Origin: Symbiodinium natans
Taxonomy: Eukaryota; Sar; Dinophyceae; Suessiales; Symbiodiniaceae
DNA: 64,000 nt
NCBI GenBank assembly: GCA_905221605.1
Contig: CAJNDS010002468.1
Location: forward strand, 842,001-906,000
Direction: 5' to 3'
Below are positions 19,763-30,300 of the stretch, piece by piece. Position 1 is the stretch's first letter. Each line of letters begins with the position of its first letter. Made by a program: the position numbers and the translations under genes. The notes below the pieces were generated by a model. The model saw only the letters and a list, made by a program, of their open reading frames with translations. It was not told where the DNA came from and did no database searches.

Positions 19763-20300
19763 GAGGGTTTTGGGGGTGTGGGGTTTAGGGTTTAGGGTTT
19801 AGGGTTTAGGGTTTAGGGTTTAGGGTGTGGGGTTTTGGGGTTTGGGGTTTAGGGTTTCGGGGTATAGAGTTTAGGGCGGCGGGCCGGTAGTTTGGCTTGT
19901 GCAGGGTCTAGTGAGTCTAGTGGGTGTACCCTGATTCCGAATTCCAAAGACGTAGCCCAAGGCCTATGCCGTCGGACGAAACACCTATGGATTATCCGCG
20001 CGTTTTGCGTATAAGCACGACAATACATGTTTATTTCACAGGGGCAGGGGGGTTTCTATAGAAGAACGGATGAGACATTGGCTAGGACCCGGAGTAGGCC
20101 CTCATTCCTTTTTTTGGGTTTTAGCTTCCCTTATCAGCCCCTTCAAGCAACAAGGGCACCCTTACGAATCATCGGTTACTCTTGGGTCTAGGCGTCAACC
20201 CCAAACCCCAAACCCGAAACCCTATACCCTAAACCCTAAACCCTAAGCCCTAAGCCCTAAACCCTAAACCCTACAAGAAGACTGGTGGACGCAGTGTGGT
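19763..20300. repeat. TTTAGGG array and unrecognised island
   Basis: TTTAGGG/TTTGGGG lies at 19785-19870. The island 19880-20200 contains a degenerate family-3 phrase (TTCCCTTATCAGCCCC...AAGGGCACCC, 20129-20164). CCCTAAA lies at 20217-20275. The expected polymerase catalytic exon was looked for here and not seen. Confidence 0.7.
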
Positions 20301-20310
20301 GGAGCTAGGG

Positions 20311-20361
20311 GATGCGCGTAAAGAGTGGCAGTGGACATCCCTAAAGGGGGTCCGAGTATGA
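20311..20361 (+). CDS. PPR half-repeat exon (KEWQW)
   Basis: The frame reads DARKEWQWTSLKGVRV then stops. K-E-W-Q-x-x-x-L is the second-helix half of the dinoflagellate PPR repeat, though weakly conserved. It is the leftmost island resembling PPR. Confidence 0.35.
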   Translation, partial: DARKEWQWTSLKGVRV

Positions 20362-20830
20362 CTCGCTTGAAACATGTGTACAAAAGGACAGCTGCCAAAA
20401 ATCTCGTGTCGGCAGGCCTTTGGCTCAGACAGTGAAGCGCCGTTGGCGCTTTGCGCCCCCTAATCCTTAAACCCTAAACCCTGAACCCTAAACCCTAGAC
20501 AACTCGCGCATCTCCAGGGGGCTTGAGGGTTTCGGGTCAACCTGGGTTTGTTTTTGTTTGCAGTCTGGCGCTGCCGCTCGGGGCTGTTTGCCATGGTGCG
20601 TGCGACTGGACTTGCTGAAGTGGTCGCCCTGCTTCCAGTTTAGGGTTTGGGTGTTGAACGATTGCGGGTTCATGTTGCAGATTCTATTTATTGCTGTTGC
20701 AGCCCTCGGCACCTTCAATGGTGCCCGCTGTTATCCTCTCCTCTTTGGAGAATCCCAAGCTTTAAATCCGAAACCCCAAAGTTGCTTTTTGTTCTTTAGG
20801 GTTTAGGGTTTAGGGTTTAGGTTTTTTTTT
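20362..20830 (+). other. Open frame around a TTTAGGG tract, unknown
   Basis: 20558-20645 reads ...GLFAMVRATGLAEVVALLP and runs directly into GTTTAGGG; 20646-20790 continues hydrophobic (FMLQILFIAVAALGTF). It may be one or two exons of the PPR or polymerase gene; unproven. TTTAGGG lies at 20797-20820. Confidence 0.3.
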
Positions 20831-20839
20831 GCTGCCAAG

Positions 20840-20915
20840 GTGGGCTACAACAAGCGAATCGCCGCATGCAAGATCGACTCCCGGATACATCGGCAGCCGT
20901 TGTGCCAAGTTGCCA
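20840..20915 (+). CDS. PPR half-repeat exon (VGYNKRIAAC)
   Basis: After CCAAG|G the frame reads VGYNKRIAACKIDSRIHRQP. V-x-YN-x-x-I-x-AC is the first-helix half of the repeat, in the same wording as the firm PPR exons further right. No second half follows directly. Confidence 0.45.
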
Positions 20916-20919
20916 AGGG

Positions 20920-21235
20920 TTTAAGGCTACGTACCCTAGACCCTAGACCCTAAACCCTAAACCCTAAACCCTATAGACCCTATGTATATAGGCAGAGGGT
21001 TTAGGGCTCCGGGGCGACACCCTAGCCTCGCCCTCTTACCCAAGGCTGCCAGATAGGCTCAAGGGTGTAAGGCTACGTACCCTAACCCTAAACCCTAAAC
21101 CCTAAACCCTAAACCCTAAACCCTAAACCCTAAACCCTAAACCCTATGTATATAGGCATAGGGTTTAGGGCTCCGGGGCGACACCTAGCCTCGCCCTCTT
21201 ACCCAAGGCTCCCAGATAAGGTCTTCACAAGCACC
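20920..21235. repeat. Tandem duplication with two different telomeric array lengths
   Basis: A unit beginning AAGG(N)CTACGTACCCTA, then CCCTAAA array, then CCCTATGTATATAGGCA.AGGG and GGGCTCCGGGGCGACACC...TTACCCAAGGCT occurs at about 20922-21053 and 21063-21210. Flanks are nearly identical, but the array is about 5 units in the first copy (20936-20975) and about 9 in the second (21081-21145). Confidence 0.85.
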
Positions 21236-21415
21236 TTAAACTCCTGAGCCCTAGACAACGAGCTGAAAGCCTTAGTTCAACCCTGTAAACCCCAAACCTC
21301 CAAACCCCAAGCCCTAAACCCCAAACCCGAACCCCCAAACCCGAAGCCCCTAAACCCTAGCCCTAAACCCTAGCCCTAAACCCCAAACCCTAAACCCCAA
21401 ACCCTAAACTCCAAG

Positions 21416-21475
21416 GAGAGGCAGTGGGAGCTAGCCTTGCACCTGCTCGCCGACGTGCAGGCCTTTGCCTTTGCT
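21416..21475 (+). CDS. PPR exon (second half of a repeat)
   Basis: After CTCCAAG|G the frame reads ERQWELALHLLADVQAFA. W-[EQ]-x-A-L-x-L-L is the second helix. PPR proteins bind RNA in organelles; dinoflagellates have large PPR families. The first half should be in an upstream exon. Confidence 0.65.
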
Positions 21476-21851
21476 TGGGCTTTGGGGTGTTCGGGAAAAG
21501 TGTTTCTTAGTACTGCAGTCCCCTATAGCACTGAAAGTGTACCCAAAAAGCTTCTGAACTCAGCAACTGAGGTTTGGTGGTTTAGCGTTTAGGGCTCAAG
21601 GTTTAGGTGTCAGGTTTTTCTGTGTGTAGGATGTGTTTTTGTTTAGGGATTAGGGTTAGGATTGAGGGATTTGAAGGTGTATGTGTAGGGGTTCTCTACA
21701 ACTAACGATGATTTTGACGGCTAGGGCTCGTCTGGAAGAGACACCGGGGTCCCTCAGCCACGAAAGCCCGCCACGAGAGTGCTGGTGCTGAGAGTAAGGC
21801 ACGGGGGTTTGTGTTCAAGTGCTCTGTCTAACCTGCTGTCAAGGCAAAGAG

Positions 21852-22745
21852 TTTGCAGGCCACGGTTGTCACGTTCGGCGCGGCCATCAGCGTCTGTGAG
21901 AAGGCGAGGTTAATGGGCGTTCGTTTTTCTTCAAGGGGGTTTAGGGTTTAGGGTTTGGCATGCCTGTTGGCAAGACTACCTGAGACTCAGACCTGCAACC
22001 CTAACCCCATAAATCCAGAACTCGCCGCAACAACTGCGAGCTCCCAACTAAACCCAGAACTACATGCAGGGTTTCGAGGTCAGCGTTTAGGGTTTAGGGT
22101 TCAGGGTTTAGGTCCTAACTTTAAGAACCCAAAGCCTACGTGTTTTTGGAGGTTATTGCTCCCCTGATTCACGTACAACAAAGTAGGTTATGGGTTCTTA
22201 AGGCAAGTCCAACTGAACCCCAAAACTTTCCCAAAGCTACTATCTTCAACTAAAAACCTACCACAACAACTCATGACTTTCGCTACATCCCCAACCGACC
22301 TACTGAATCCAACTTCCCCACAAAACGACCAACACCAACAAAGCCCACAACTACCCCCAAAGAACTACTCACTCCAACTCGACTAACTCCAACTCAACCC
22401 GCAATGAGATCCCAGAACCATGAACCCCACCTGAAACCACAACTACCCCCTTCCCCCCCCCCCCCCCCCCCGCTCCTCCCAACAAAAAGCAAGAAGTACT
22501 AAACCCAACTAAACCTCGACCATCAGGGTTTAGGGTTTAGGGTTTAGGGTTTCGGGTTTAGGGTTTAGGGTTTAGGGTTTAGGGTTTAGGGTTTAGGGCT
22601 ATTTTGCAGGCATGTCACTGGCTACAACGGAACCTCAAACTGCACTTTTTGTTGCCAGGCATGTCAGTGGCAGCAGGCCCTCTGGCTCTTGGCCGCCATC
22701 GAGATGTGTCGGCTGCAGGCTCCTCTTCCTAGGAGGGCTTGTGGG
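21852..22745 (+). CDS. PPR repeat split by a 755-base intron
   Basis: Exon 21852-21903 (LQATVVTFGAAISVCEK) and exon 22659 to about 22745 (ACQWQQALWLLAAIEMCRLQ) join through donor GC at 21904 and acceptor CCAG|G, giving the canonical spacing CEK-ACQ-WQQAL. The intron contains a family-4 element (22110-22185) and TTTAGGG arrays at 21938-21957 and 22528-22600. The first six exon bases GCATGT recur as an intronic phrase GCAGGCATGTCA at about 22605. Confidence 0.75.
22110..22185. mobile_element. Family-4 inverted-repeat element
   Basis: Left end CTTTAAGAACCCAAAGCCTAC, right end AAGTAGGTTATGGGTTCTTAAGG. Other members or ends are at 16031-16057, 45670-45775, 49600-49635 and 53422-53505. It lies inside a PPR intron. 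Confidence 0.7.
22186..22530. other. CA-rich unique stretch
   Basis: A strand-biased A/C-rich segment of short words (CAACT, CCCAA, ACTCC) with a C run at 22452-22471. It has no open frame of note and no recognised feature; it is intronic by context. Confidence 0.5.
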
Positions 22746-23435
22746 GTAGGATTTAGGGTTTAGGGTTTAGGGTTTAGGGTTTAGGGTTTAGGGTTTCGGG
22801 TTTAGGGAAAGTTTAGGGTGTAGCATGCCAAATATGATTTAGGGTTAGGCAGTGTAGCACATCGGCCATCCTTTCTGCCCTACTTTTTTGGAGCTAGTTT
22901 CTCTGAACAAGCCCTGCGTGTCTTAAGGTTACTTGGGAACCACCCTGAACCCTCCACCCTATACCCCAAACCCTAAACCCTAAACCCTAAACCCCATACC
23001 CTAAACCCCATACCCTAATCTCTATAAAGCCTGCACCCTCAAGCTAGTTCTTCCGATTCACCCATGGCCCCGGACCAGGACCCTTCAGCTGAAAGGAGCT
23101 TCTATCCCCCCAAGCCCCGAAAGGGTTTAGGGTTTGAGGGCTCCGAGGGCTCTGAGGGCTCTCAGGGTTGAGGGTCAAGGGCTCTGAGGGCTCTGAGGCT
23201 TGAAGGCTCTGAGGGCGTTGAGGGGCTTTGCGGAAGTCGGGTCTTAAGAGCATCTCAAAGGAATGTGGCATTGTGAGCCCAAGTCGAGGACCCGAGGACA
23301 GCCCTTCTGGCTGGGTAGACTTCCACTTCAATATTGAATATGCGTAAGGACCACTCCAACAATACATCCCCTTATATAAGCTCCTTGAAACCCAAAAGGG
23401 CACCCTTTTAGCTACTCTTGGGTCTAGACGCTAAC
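22746..23435. repeat. Telomeric arrays and unique island
   Basis: TTTAGGG lies at 22749-22806 and CCCTAAA at 22973-23020. The island 23041-23400 has GGGCTCTGA repeats (23140-23215) and a degenerate family-3-like phrase near 23370-23400 (AAGGGCACCC). An open minus frame here looks like a by-product of the repeat. Confidence 0.65.
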
Positions 23436-23513
23436 ATGGAGGCGAACGTCATCACTTGCAGTGCAGCGGCCAGTGCCTGTGCGAAGGCTGCGGAGTGGCA
23501 AACTGCCCTGTAG
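23436..23513 (+). CDS. PPR repeat exon interrupted by an in-frame stop
   Basis: The frame reads MEANVITCSAAASACAKAAE then WQTAL and a TAG where a leucine or glutamine is expected. This is an almost whole repeat without an internal intron. Either a donor lies just before the TAG (GC in ACT|GCCCTG) or this repeat is decayed. Confidence 0.65.
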   Translation: MEANVITCSAAASACAKAAEWQTAL

Positions 23514-24347
23514 CTGGCTTGCATACAGGGGACTCATAGCCGAAGTTGCTCGGGGCTTAGGGTGTAGGGTTTAGGGTCTAGGCGGTTTAGGGTTTAGGGT
23601 TTAGGGTTTAGGGTTTAGGGTTTGGGGTTTAGGGTTTAGGGTTTAGGGTTTAGGGTTCAGGGCTTCGGGAACCTTAAATCCCAAATCCTCAACCCGAGAG
23701 CAGAGGCCCTGGACCGACTACTCGTTTCTGCCTTTCGTATTCATGACTGCTCCAAGCTGTTTGATACAGGGATCTTCTTTAGGGATGAGGCGTCAGGGTT
23801 TATGGAATTTCGGGTTTTCGGGCTGGGGGTTCTAGGGTAGTGGCTTGATATGAGGAGTATATAGTGTCCGATGCCCAAAGCCCGTGGCACAGAATCTTAG
23901 AACGCGCTCCTGAAAATCTACTCCATGTAGCTTCAGCTCCTTTGACCCGGAGCAGGCCCTCATGCCCATTTTGGGGTCTAGGTTCCCTTATAATTAAAAG
24001 CCCCTTTAAACCTAAACGGGCGCCCTCTCTATTCCTAGGTTCCTCCTGGGTCACCCTAAACCCTAAACCCGAAGCCCTAAACCCGAAACCTTAAGCCCTA
24101 AGCCCTAAACCCTAAACCCTAAACCCTAAACCCTAAACCCTAAACCCTAAACCCTAAACCCTAAACCCTACTCAGAGCTAAGGCTCTTGATCGTCGCACC
24201 TTGGACCGGAATGGACAAAATCGCGCGAGCTCTCAAGTCCCCCCAATTGCGCAAAGCCCTGCGTGCGCATGAAGCATGCCCTCCGTCTCCCCTTCCTCTC
24301 TCTCTCTCTCACTCTCGCTCGCTCTTCCTCTTTATCTCACTCTCGCG

Positions 24348-24378
<31 letters not shown>

Positions 24379-24402
24379 TCTCTCTGTCTCTCCCTCTCTC
24401 TC

Positions 24403-24433
<31 letters not shown>

Positions 24434-24901
24434 TTCTCTTTCTTTATTTATTTGTGTATTTCTTTGTTTTGTTTCTCTATGTATTTCTTTCTTTCTGTCT
24501 TTCTTTGTTTCTTTATTTATTTCATTATTTCTGCTTTATTATTGATTTCTTTCTTTCTCCCTTACCTGATTTAGGTCTCAAGGAGGTCGTCTGTTCTTTT
24601 CTCCCTTACCTTATTTCTCTTTTTATCGTTTGTTATGTCTCTTTTTTGTTCTCTCTCTCTCTCTCTCTCCCTCTTTCAGACTGTCTCTATGGCACACCTA
24701 GCTGGCTCATGGGTTGCATGTATGAGAGTATGTAACGAATTTCATGTCTCATACTTTGGTGCAAACGGACGTCCCTCCCTCGCTCTCTTCGTGGTTGAGC
24801 TTTCTCTGACTTGCCTAAGGATCCATGTATTTATAGTATATACTTGGGCCCTGAAGCGACAACAAAGAAAACAACAAGTCCTAAACCCTAAACCCTAAAC
24901 C

Positions 24902-24940
<39 letters not shown>

Positions 24941-25265
24941 ACCCTAAACCCTAAACCCTAAACCCTAAACCCTAAGCTCAAGTAGATATTTTTTTTCATG
25001 CGCATGGAGCTTTAGGGATTGCGGCTGCGAACCTCGCAAGCCGGACACCATCCTCTGATAAGCCTAGAAGCCTCAAATCCCCAACCCCCTAAAACCCGAA
25101 AACCCGAAAACCCGAAATCCCTTTAGGGTTTAGGGTTTAGGGTTTAGGGTTTAGGGTTTAGGGTTTAGGGCTTAGGGTTTAGGGTTTAGGGTTTAGGGTT
25201 TAGGTTTCAGGGTTCAGGGCTTGGAGCTCAAGTCTGAGGGCTCCTTATGGGTTTGGAACTCCCAG
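23514..25265. repeat. Telomeric arrays and a CT microsatellite
   Basis: TTTAGGG lies at 23584-23662, CCCTAAA at 24052-24171, a (CT)n/(CTTT)n tract at 24293-24680, CCCTAAA/CAACCCT at 24880-24976, and TTTAGGG at 25123-25215. The long + frames over 24187-24735 are the microsatellite translated. A half family-2 phrase (GGATCCATGTATTTATAGTA) is at 24820. The island 23700-24050 carries another TTCCCTTATAA...GGGCGCCC family-3-like phrase. Confidence 0.85.
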
Positions 25266-25269
25266 GGGT

Positions 25270-26575
25270 GGCCCACCGAGGCTGTGCAGCAGCTGCGTCT
25301 GGGAGTGGATCTGATCCTCTGCAGCGCGGCAATCACCGCCTGCGAGAAGGAGTTCCTTTTGGTGCTTCCTCTGGGGTTTAGGGTTCAGGGTTCAGGGTTT
25401 AGGGTTTGGGATTTCGGGTTTGGAGTTTGCAAAGTACAACCATGTAGGTCTCGTTATAGATTTATTGATGGTAGTGGTAACTTTGGTAGTGAAGATGGTG
25501 AGCCTCCGGCAGCCATGAGATGTACTAGTAGTCGTGCAAGTATGCTTACGGAGAGACACATGGATACTTGCCATCACATTGAAACCCTAAAGCCTAAACC
25601 CCTGAGCCCTAAACCCGAAACCCTAGACCCTAAACCCCTAAACCCGAAGCCCTCAACCTGAAACCCTAACCCTAATCAGAAGATTCACGTGTAGATCGCG
25701 GGCAAGAAACAAGCTGAGCGGTAGGTTTAGGCTGTAGAGTTTAGGGTTAGGGTTTAGGGTCTAGGGCTTAGGGTTTTATGGTTTGGGGTTTAGTTTTTAG
25801 GGGGCGATTAGCGTTTCGAGTGTCTGGGCCCTACGCCCGAACTCCTAAAACGTTGCAGGTTGGTCCTTGCAGCACAGCCTCTCCTCCCCTCCCCCCCGAT
25901 GCGAAACCCAGGACGTTTACACCTGCGATCGATTTTTTTGTTTATATAAAACCCAAGTATATATATATATATATATAAATCATTACTGTTATTATAAAGC
26001 CCAAGAGGATATCAAAAATATTGCTTTTATTAAGGTTCCAAGGGAAGTAGACCCTAAACAGTCGTGAACCCTTAAGGCCTACTCAACGCGGCTACGCACA
26101 GAAATAAGAAGGATCCTTGGAGGCTCGTTTGTAAGGGTTTAGGGTTTAGGGTTTAGGGTTCAGGGTTTAGGGTTTAGGGTTTAGGGTTTGCTGTAAGAAC
26201 CTCACCTGAGGTGATCCGACTAGAGCGGCCTTACCTTGATAAGGAAACTTTCAAATTGAGTTGCCCATGAACCTCCCTAGCCAAACCCCAAACCCTAAAC
26301 CCATCTCAACCCGAAGTCCTGAACTCCAAGCCCTAAACCCTAAACCCTAAACCCTAAACCCTAAACCCTAAACCCTAAACCCTAAACCCTAAACCCTAAA
26401 CCCTAAACCCTAAACCCTAAACTTCAAACCCTAAACCCTAAACCCTAAACCCTAAACCCTAAAACCTAAACCCTAGCCCTAAACCCTAAACCCTTAACCC
26501 GAAACCCGCGCAGGCTTCGGAGTGGGTGGCAGCTTTGCAGCTTCTCTCGGCGACCCGGCTGCAAGAAGGAAGATC
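25270..26575 (+). CDS. PPR repeat split by a 1164-base intron
   Basis: Exon 25270-25349 (EAVQQLRLGVDLILCSAAIT then ACEK) and exon 26514 to about 26575 (ASEWVAALQLLSATRLQ) join CEK-ASE-W through a GA donor at 25350 and GCGCAG|G. Without splicing the first exon would run on into TTTAGGG sequence. The intron starts with TTTAGGG (25377-25405) and ends with one of the longest CCCTAAA arrays (26333-26505). It also holds a TA microsatellite (25956-25977) and a second TTTAGGG array (26134-26190). Confidence 0.75.
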
Positions 26576-27354
26576 CGAGTCTAGGGTTAGGGGTTTAGGG
26601 TTTCGGGTTTCGGCACGGGTTTAGGGTTTAGGGCTGAGGGTTTAAACTTCTAACCCCATTCCTTGGCTTGAGATGCTGGACCCGAATTCCTACACCCTAA
26701 ACCCTAACACTTCTAACCTTGTGCCTGGACTTGAGATGCGGAACCCTAAGCCCTAGACCCTAAACCCTAAACCCTAAACCCCTTCTTCGACTCGAGGAGC
26801 TCGACGAACGGCAGCTGTCTCCAGACATCGTGGCAACCCGGCATCTAGATAAAAGTGGGTGTTTAGGGTTTAGGTTTAGGGTTTAGGGCTTAGGGTTTAG
26901 GGCCAAGGGCCAAGGGCCATAGGGTTAGGGTTCACCTTTTACGGTCAGGGTTCAGCAGGGTTTAGGGGTTTACGGTTTAGGGTTTAGGGCTCAGGGCCAT
27001 AGAATTTTACGGGTGCTTTTTAGGGGTTTTGGGGTTGATAAACCCTCAACCCTACATCCTAACCAGGGGCTTGAGGGGTTGAGGGGCCTGTAGGGGTTAG
27101 TTAGCAGTGCCTTGTATTGTGGAGGTTTTACACTAGACCCTAAACCCAAACCCTACACCATAGGGTTAAGTTTAGGGTCCGGTTTAGGGTTCGGTTTTGG
27201 GGCTTAAGGCGTAGGGAAAAACCTAAACCCTCTAAACCCTTCACAACCTGTAAACCCTATAAACCCTATCCCTATCGATAGACCCTATAAACCCTATAAT
27301 CAACTCTAAACCCTAACCCTAGACCCTTAATCCCAGGGTTTTTTCCACATTCGG
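26576..27354. repeat. Degenerate telomeric sequence with no clear exon
   Basis: Mixed TTTAGGG and CCCTAAA at 26582-26650, 26690-26780 and 26860-27000, with CCCTATAAACCC variants at 27230-27330. A weak PPR phrase (LSPDIVAT) is readable at 26820-26843 but too short to call. Confidence 0.7.
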
Positions 27355-27627
27355 GATGGTGCGAAGGCCACGAGTGCGAGCATCAGCGCCTGCGCCGGAG
27401 CTGGGCGCTGGCAAGAGGACACGCGGTTTAGGGTTTAGGGTTTAGGGTTTAGGGTTTAGGGTTTAGGGTTTAGGGTTTAGGGTTTGGGGTTTGGGGTTTG
27501 GGGTTTGGGGTTTGGGGTTTGGGTATCAGGGTTTTAACCCTTATAAGCCCTCAGCCAGCAGGCCTTGAGCCTTCTTGCCTCTTTGCCGGCGCTGCGGGTG
27601 CGGGCGCGCCTCGCCCCAGCCATTTAG
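27355..27627 (+). CDS. PPR repeat split by a 144-base, nearly pure telomeric intron
   Basis: Exon to 27417 reads AKATSASISACAGAGRWQE and exon 27562-27627 reads ALSLLASLPALRVRARLAPA then a stop. They join as GRWQE|ALSLL, the canonical second helix. The intron begins GACACGCG then GTTTAGGG repeats and TTTGGGG repeats (27422-27525), and ends CCTCAGCCAGCAG. The first exon's GA donor lies only about 9 bases before the array. Confidence 0.78.
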
Positions 27628-28242
27628 GGCTTTGCAGTTGAGGGTTAGGCCCGGGGTCTTTTATGGATTCAGTCATAAGATGAGGGGGTGCAGGGTCAGA
27701 GTTTAGGGTCCTGGTGTTTGGCCACTACGTTCCTGAACGTTGTTTGTGTGTGTGTAGGGCTTCAGGCTCCCTAAACCCTGAACCAGAAAAGCTTCCCCTT
27801 TCTGGTCGCATTATGTGTGGGATGCTAGCTTATCATGCTTGTCTCCCAACCTGTGAAGATCTTTCTTCTACAGGCTACGCACAAAGTATATCCCCTGACT
27901 CGCGAATCCTTACTCTTCGCCTGAACCTAAACCTAAACCCCACACCCTAAACGAAAGGATTCTCCAGAGATGCAGATGCACCGACAACCCAAGCACGAAG
28001 GTTTAAGGTTTAGGGTTTTACACTTTAAACCAAGCGAGCCTGCAGAGGGTTTAGGAGGTTTTGGGTTCTCTGCTGAGCCAATGCTTGGTAGCCCAGGGTA
28101 CAAGGTTCCCTTATCAAGTAACCAACCCAAAAACGGGTACCCCTATTACAGAATGGTTACTGGGATACTAGGAAAAGAAGCGATTGACTCTTGTATGGGC
28201 ATACATGGGCCCCACAGGAGCGGCTTGAAGTATCCATGCATC

Positions 28243-28273
<31 letters not shown>

Positions 28274-28480
28274 AGATCAAGACTGCGGCGCGACACAACA
28301 AAGCCTTTGAAGCAAGACCTTAATTCCAACCCTAAACCCTCGACCTTAAACCCTAAACCATGCATTCCTAAGCCCTCAGACCTGCACCCCTAAACCCTAA
28401 ACCCTAAACCCTAAACCCTAAACCCTAAACCCTAAACCCTAAACCCTAAACCCCTGAGACCCTAGACCCTAGAGCCCCTC
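27628..28480. other. Family-3 element, CAT repeat and CCCTAAA array
   Basis: A family-3 element lies at 28082-28172 (CTTGGTAGCCCAGGGTACAAGG ... TTACTGGGATACTAGG), a (CAT)n tract at 28236-28274, and CCCTAAA at 28386-28453. The island 27690-27960 has open frames without motif. Confidence 0.7.
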
Positions 28481-28481
28481 A

Positions 28482-29178
28482 AGGAATGCATTTGCCGTGA
28501 GTGCAGCTGCCACAGCCTGTGAGACAAGTGCGAGGTGGCAGGCGGAGCAGCGTTGAGCCTCAGGGTTTGGGTTTTAGGGTTTGGGTTTTAGGGTTTAGGG
28601 TTTAGGGTTTAGGGTTTAGGGTTTAGGGTTTAGGGTTTAGGGTTTAGGTTCTAGGTAGAACCAACGATCAGGGTTCCGGTCGTCTTGTTCGGAAGTGGTG
28701 TGCTGGCTACTCTGGGTGCGCCCCAAATCCTGCACCATTCATCCTCCTGGCCCCCGAAACCTTCAACCCCCAAACCCATATCCCCTTAGCCTCGTTAAAC
28801 CTCCCAGTATCCCTAAGCCCTGAACCTCGTTGAGCGCTTATCGCGTCCTGTTCAACCCTAAACTAAACCCTAAACTGCTCAAACCGTAAACCCTAAACCC
28901 TAAGCCCCTCTACCCTAAACCCCTCAACCCCTAACCCACAGCTCGTAAACCTAAACCCCTAAACCCCTTAAACCCTAACCCCCTCAACCCCTAAACCCTG
29001 CAGCCTTCTGCCTAACCCCCTCAACCCCTAAGCCTAAACCCTAAACCCCGAAACCCTAAACCCCTAAACCCTAAACCCCAAACCCCTAAACCCTAAACCC
29101 TAAACCCCAACGCCGCGCCTACGAATGCAGGAGGCCCTGCTGCTGCTCGAAAGCTCCTGGGTGCCCCCTATGCTAGGG
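28482..29178 (+). CDS. PPR repeat split by a 589-base intron
   Basis: Exon 28482-28541 (RNAFAVSAAATACETSARWQ) and exon 29131 to about 29178 (EALLLLESSWVPPML) join WQ|EALLLL via donor GC at 28542 and TGCAG|G. The intron has TTTAGGG first (28563-28652) and CCCTAAA last (29010-29110). Confidence 0.75.
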
Positions 29179-29705
29179 TTTAGGGTTTATGGTTTAGGTT
29201 TTAGGGTGTAGGGTTTAGGGTTTAGGGCTTAGGGTTTAGGGTTAGGGTTCAGGATTCACTGTTCAGGGTTCAGGGTTTGGGGTTGAGGGTTTCGGGTGTG
29301 TTTTTGAGTGGTGGTTCAGGGTTCAGGGCTTTACGGAACACTTCTCTCCTCACTCTAAGTCTAACACCCCGAAACTCTAGATTCTAAATCCCCGGTTCAG
29401 GGTTTTGGCCAAACTTCTCTTCGTTCAAGACTCAGGAACCCTTGCAACACCCGCAACCTTCGACTCTGGTTGAGGATTTAGAGTGCACGTAGGGTTTACG
29501 GACCCTAAACCTTAAGCCCTCCTACCCCACCAGCCCGAAACTCTAAACCGGAAACCCCAAACCCCCCTAAAGCCTTAAACACTAAACCCCAGACCCTAAA
29601 ACCCTTAACCCCAAACCCCAAACCCTAAACCCTAAACCCCAAACCCCTAAAGCCTCAAGCTCGCTTACTTGCTGGGCAAGCCAAGGCTTGGATCACCACC
29701 AAGTA

Positions 29706-30300
29706 GAGCCAGACGTCGTGGCTTTCAGTGCCTTGGCTTCAGGGTTTTGGGTTTGGGGTTTATGGCTTAGGGTTGAGGGTTTAGGGGCATCAGAAACTAG
29801 GGTGGGTCTGGGGTTTAGTGTTTAGGCTTTAGGGGTTTCATGAGCCAGAGTTTAGGGTCTACAGGTGTCAGTAGCTAGGGGTTAGGGCTTATAGGGGTTT
29901 CAGAAACTAGGGTTTAGGGCTTAGGGTTTCTAGGAACTAGCTTGAGGGTATCGGCCACACACCGGCAACCCTGAATTCTCAACCCTAAACCCTAAACCAT
30001 CAAGCTGCAGAGAGCTTCGGGTTTCCCGTGCAGGTGCCATCCTCAGCGCTTGCGAGAAGAGCGCGGAGCCGTGTCGCCAGAATCGTCTTGGGTTTAGGGT
30101 CTAACTCCTAGAGCCCTAAAAGCCTAAGCGCTCTAAGCCCTAACGCACTCGTGGCCTGCGAATCCTGGACGCTCTACAAAGTGGAAGTCCTTCGCCCTAA
30201 GCCCCAAACCCTAAACCCTAAACCCTAGAGCCCTGAAAGAAAGGAGTGGCAGCGGGCACTTCACCTGCTTGACCTGATCCGAGTGCGACGACCCTTGGGC
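29706..30300 (+). CDS. PPR repeat split over three exons
   Basis: Exons 29706-29727, 30034-30065 and 30244 to about 30300 join to PDVVAFSA|ILSACEKSA|EWQRALHLLDLIRV, a textbook repeat. Junction 1: donor GT at 29728, acceptor GTGCAG|G, with GTGCC on both sides. Junction 2: donor GA at 30066, acceptor AAAG|G, with GAG on both sides. Introns are 306 and 178 bases; both start with TTTAGGG and end with CCCTAAA. This is the clearest evidence that the telomeric stretches are introns. Confidence 0.85.

Noticed and set aside
24187-24735. 182-codon serine/leucine-rich frame
   Set aside because: A translated CT/CTTT microsatellite, open in all three phases.
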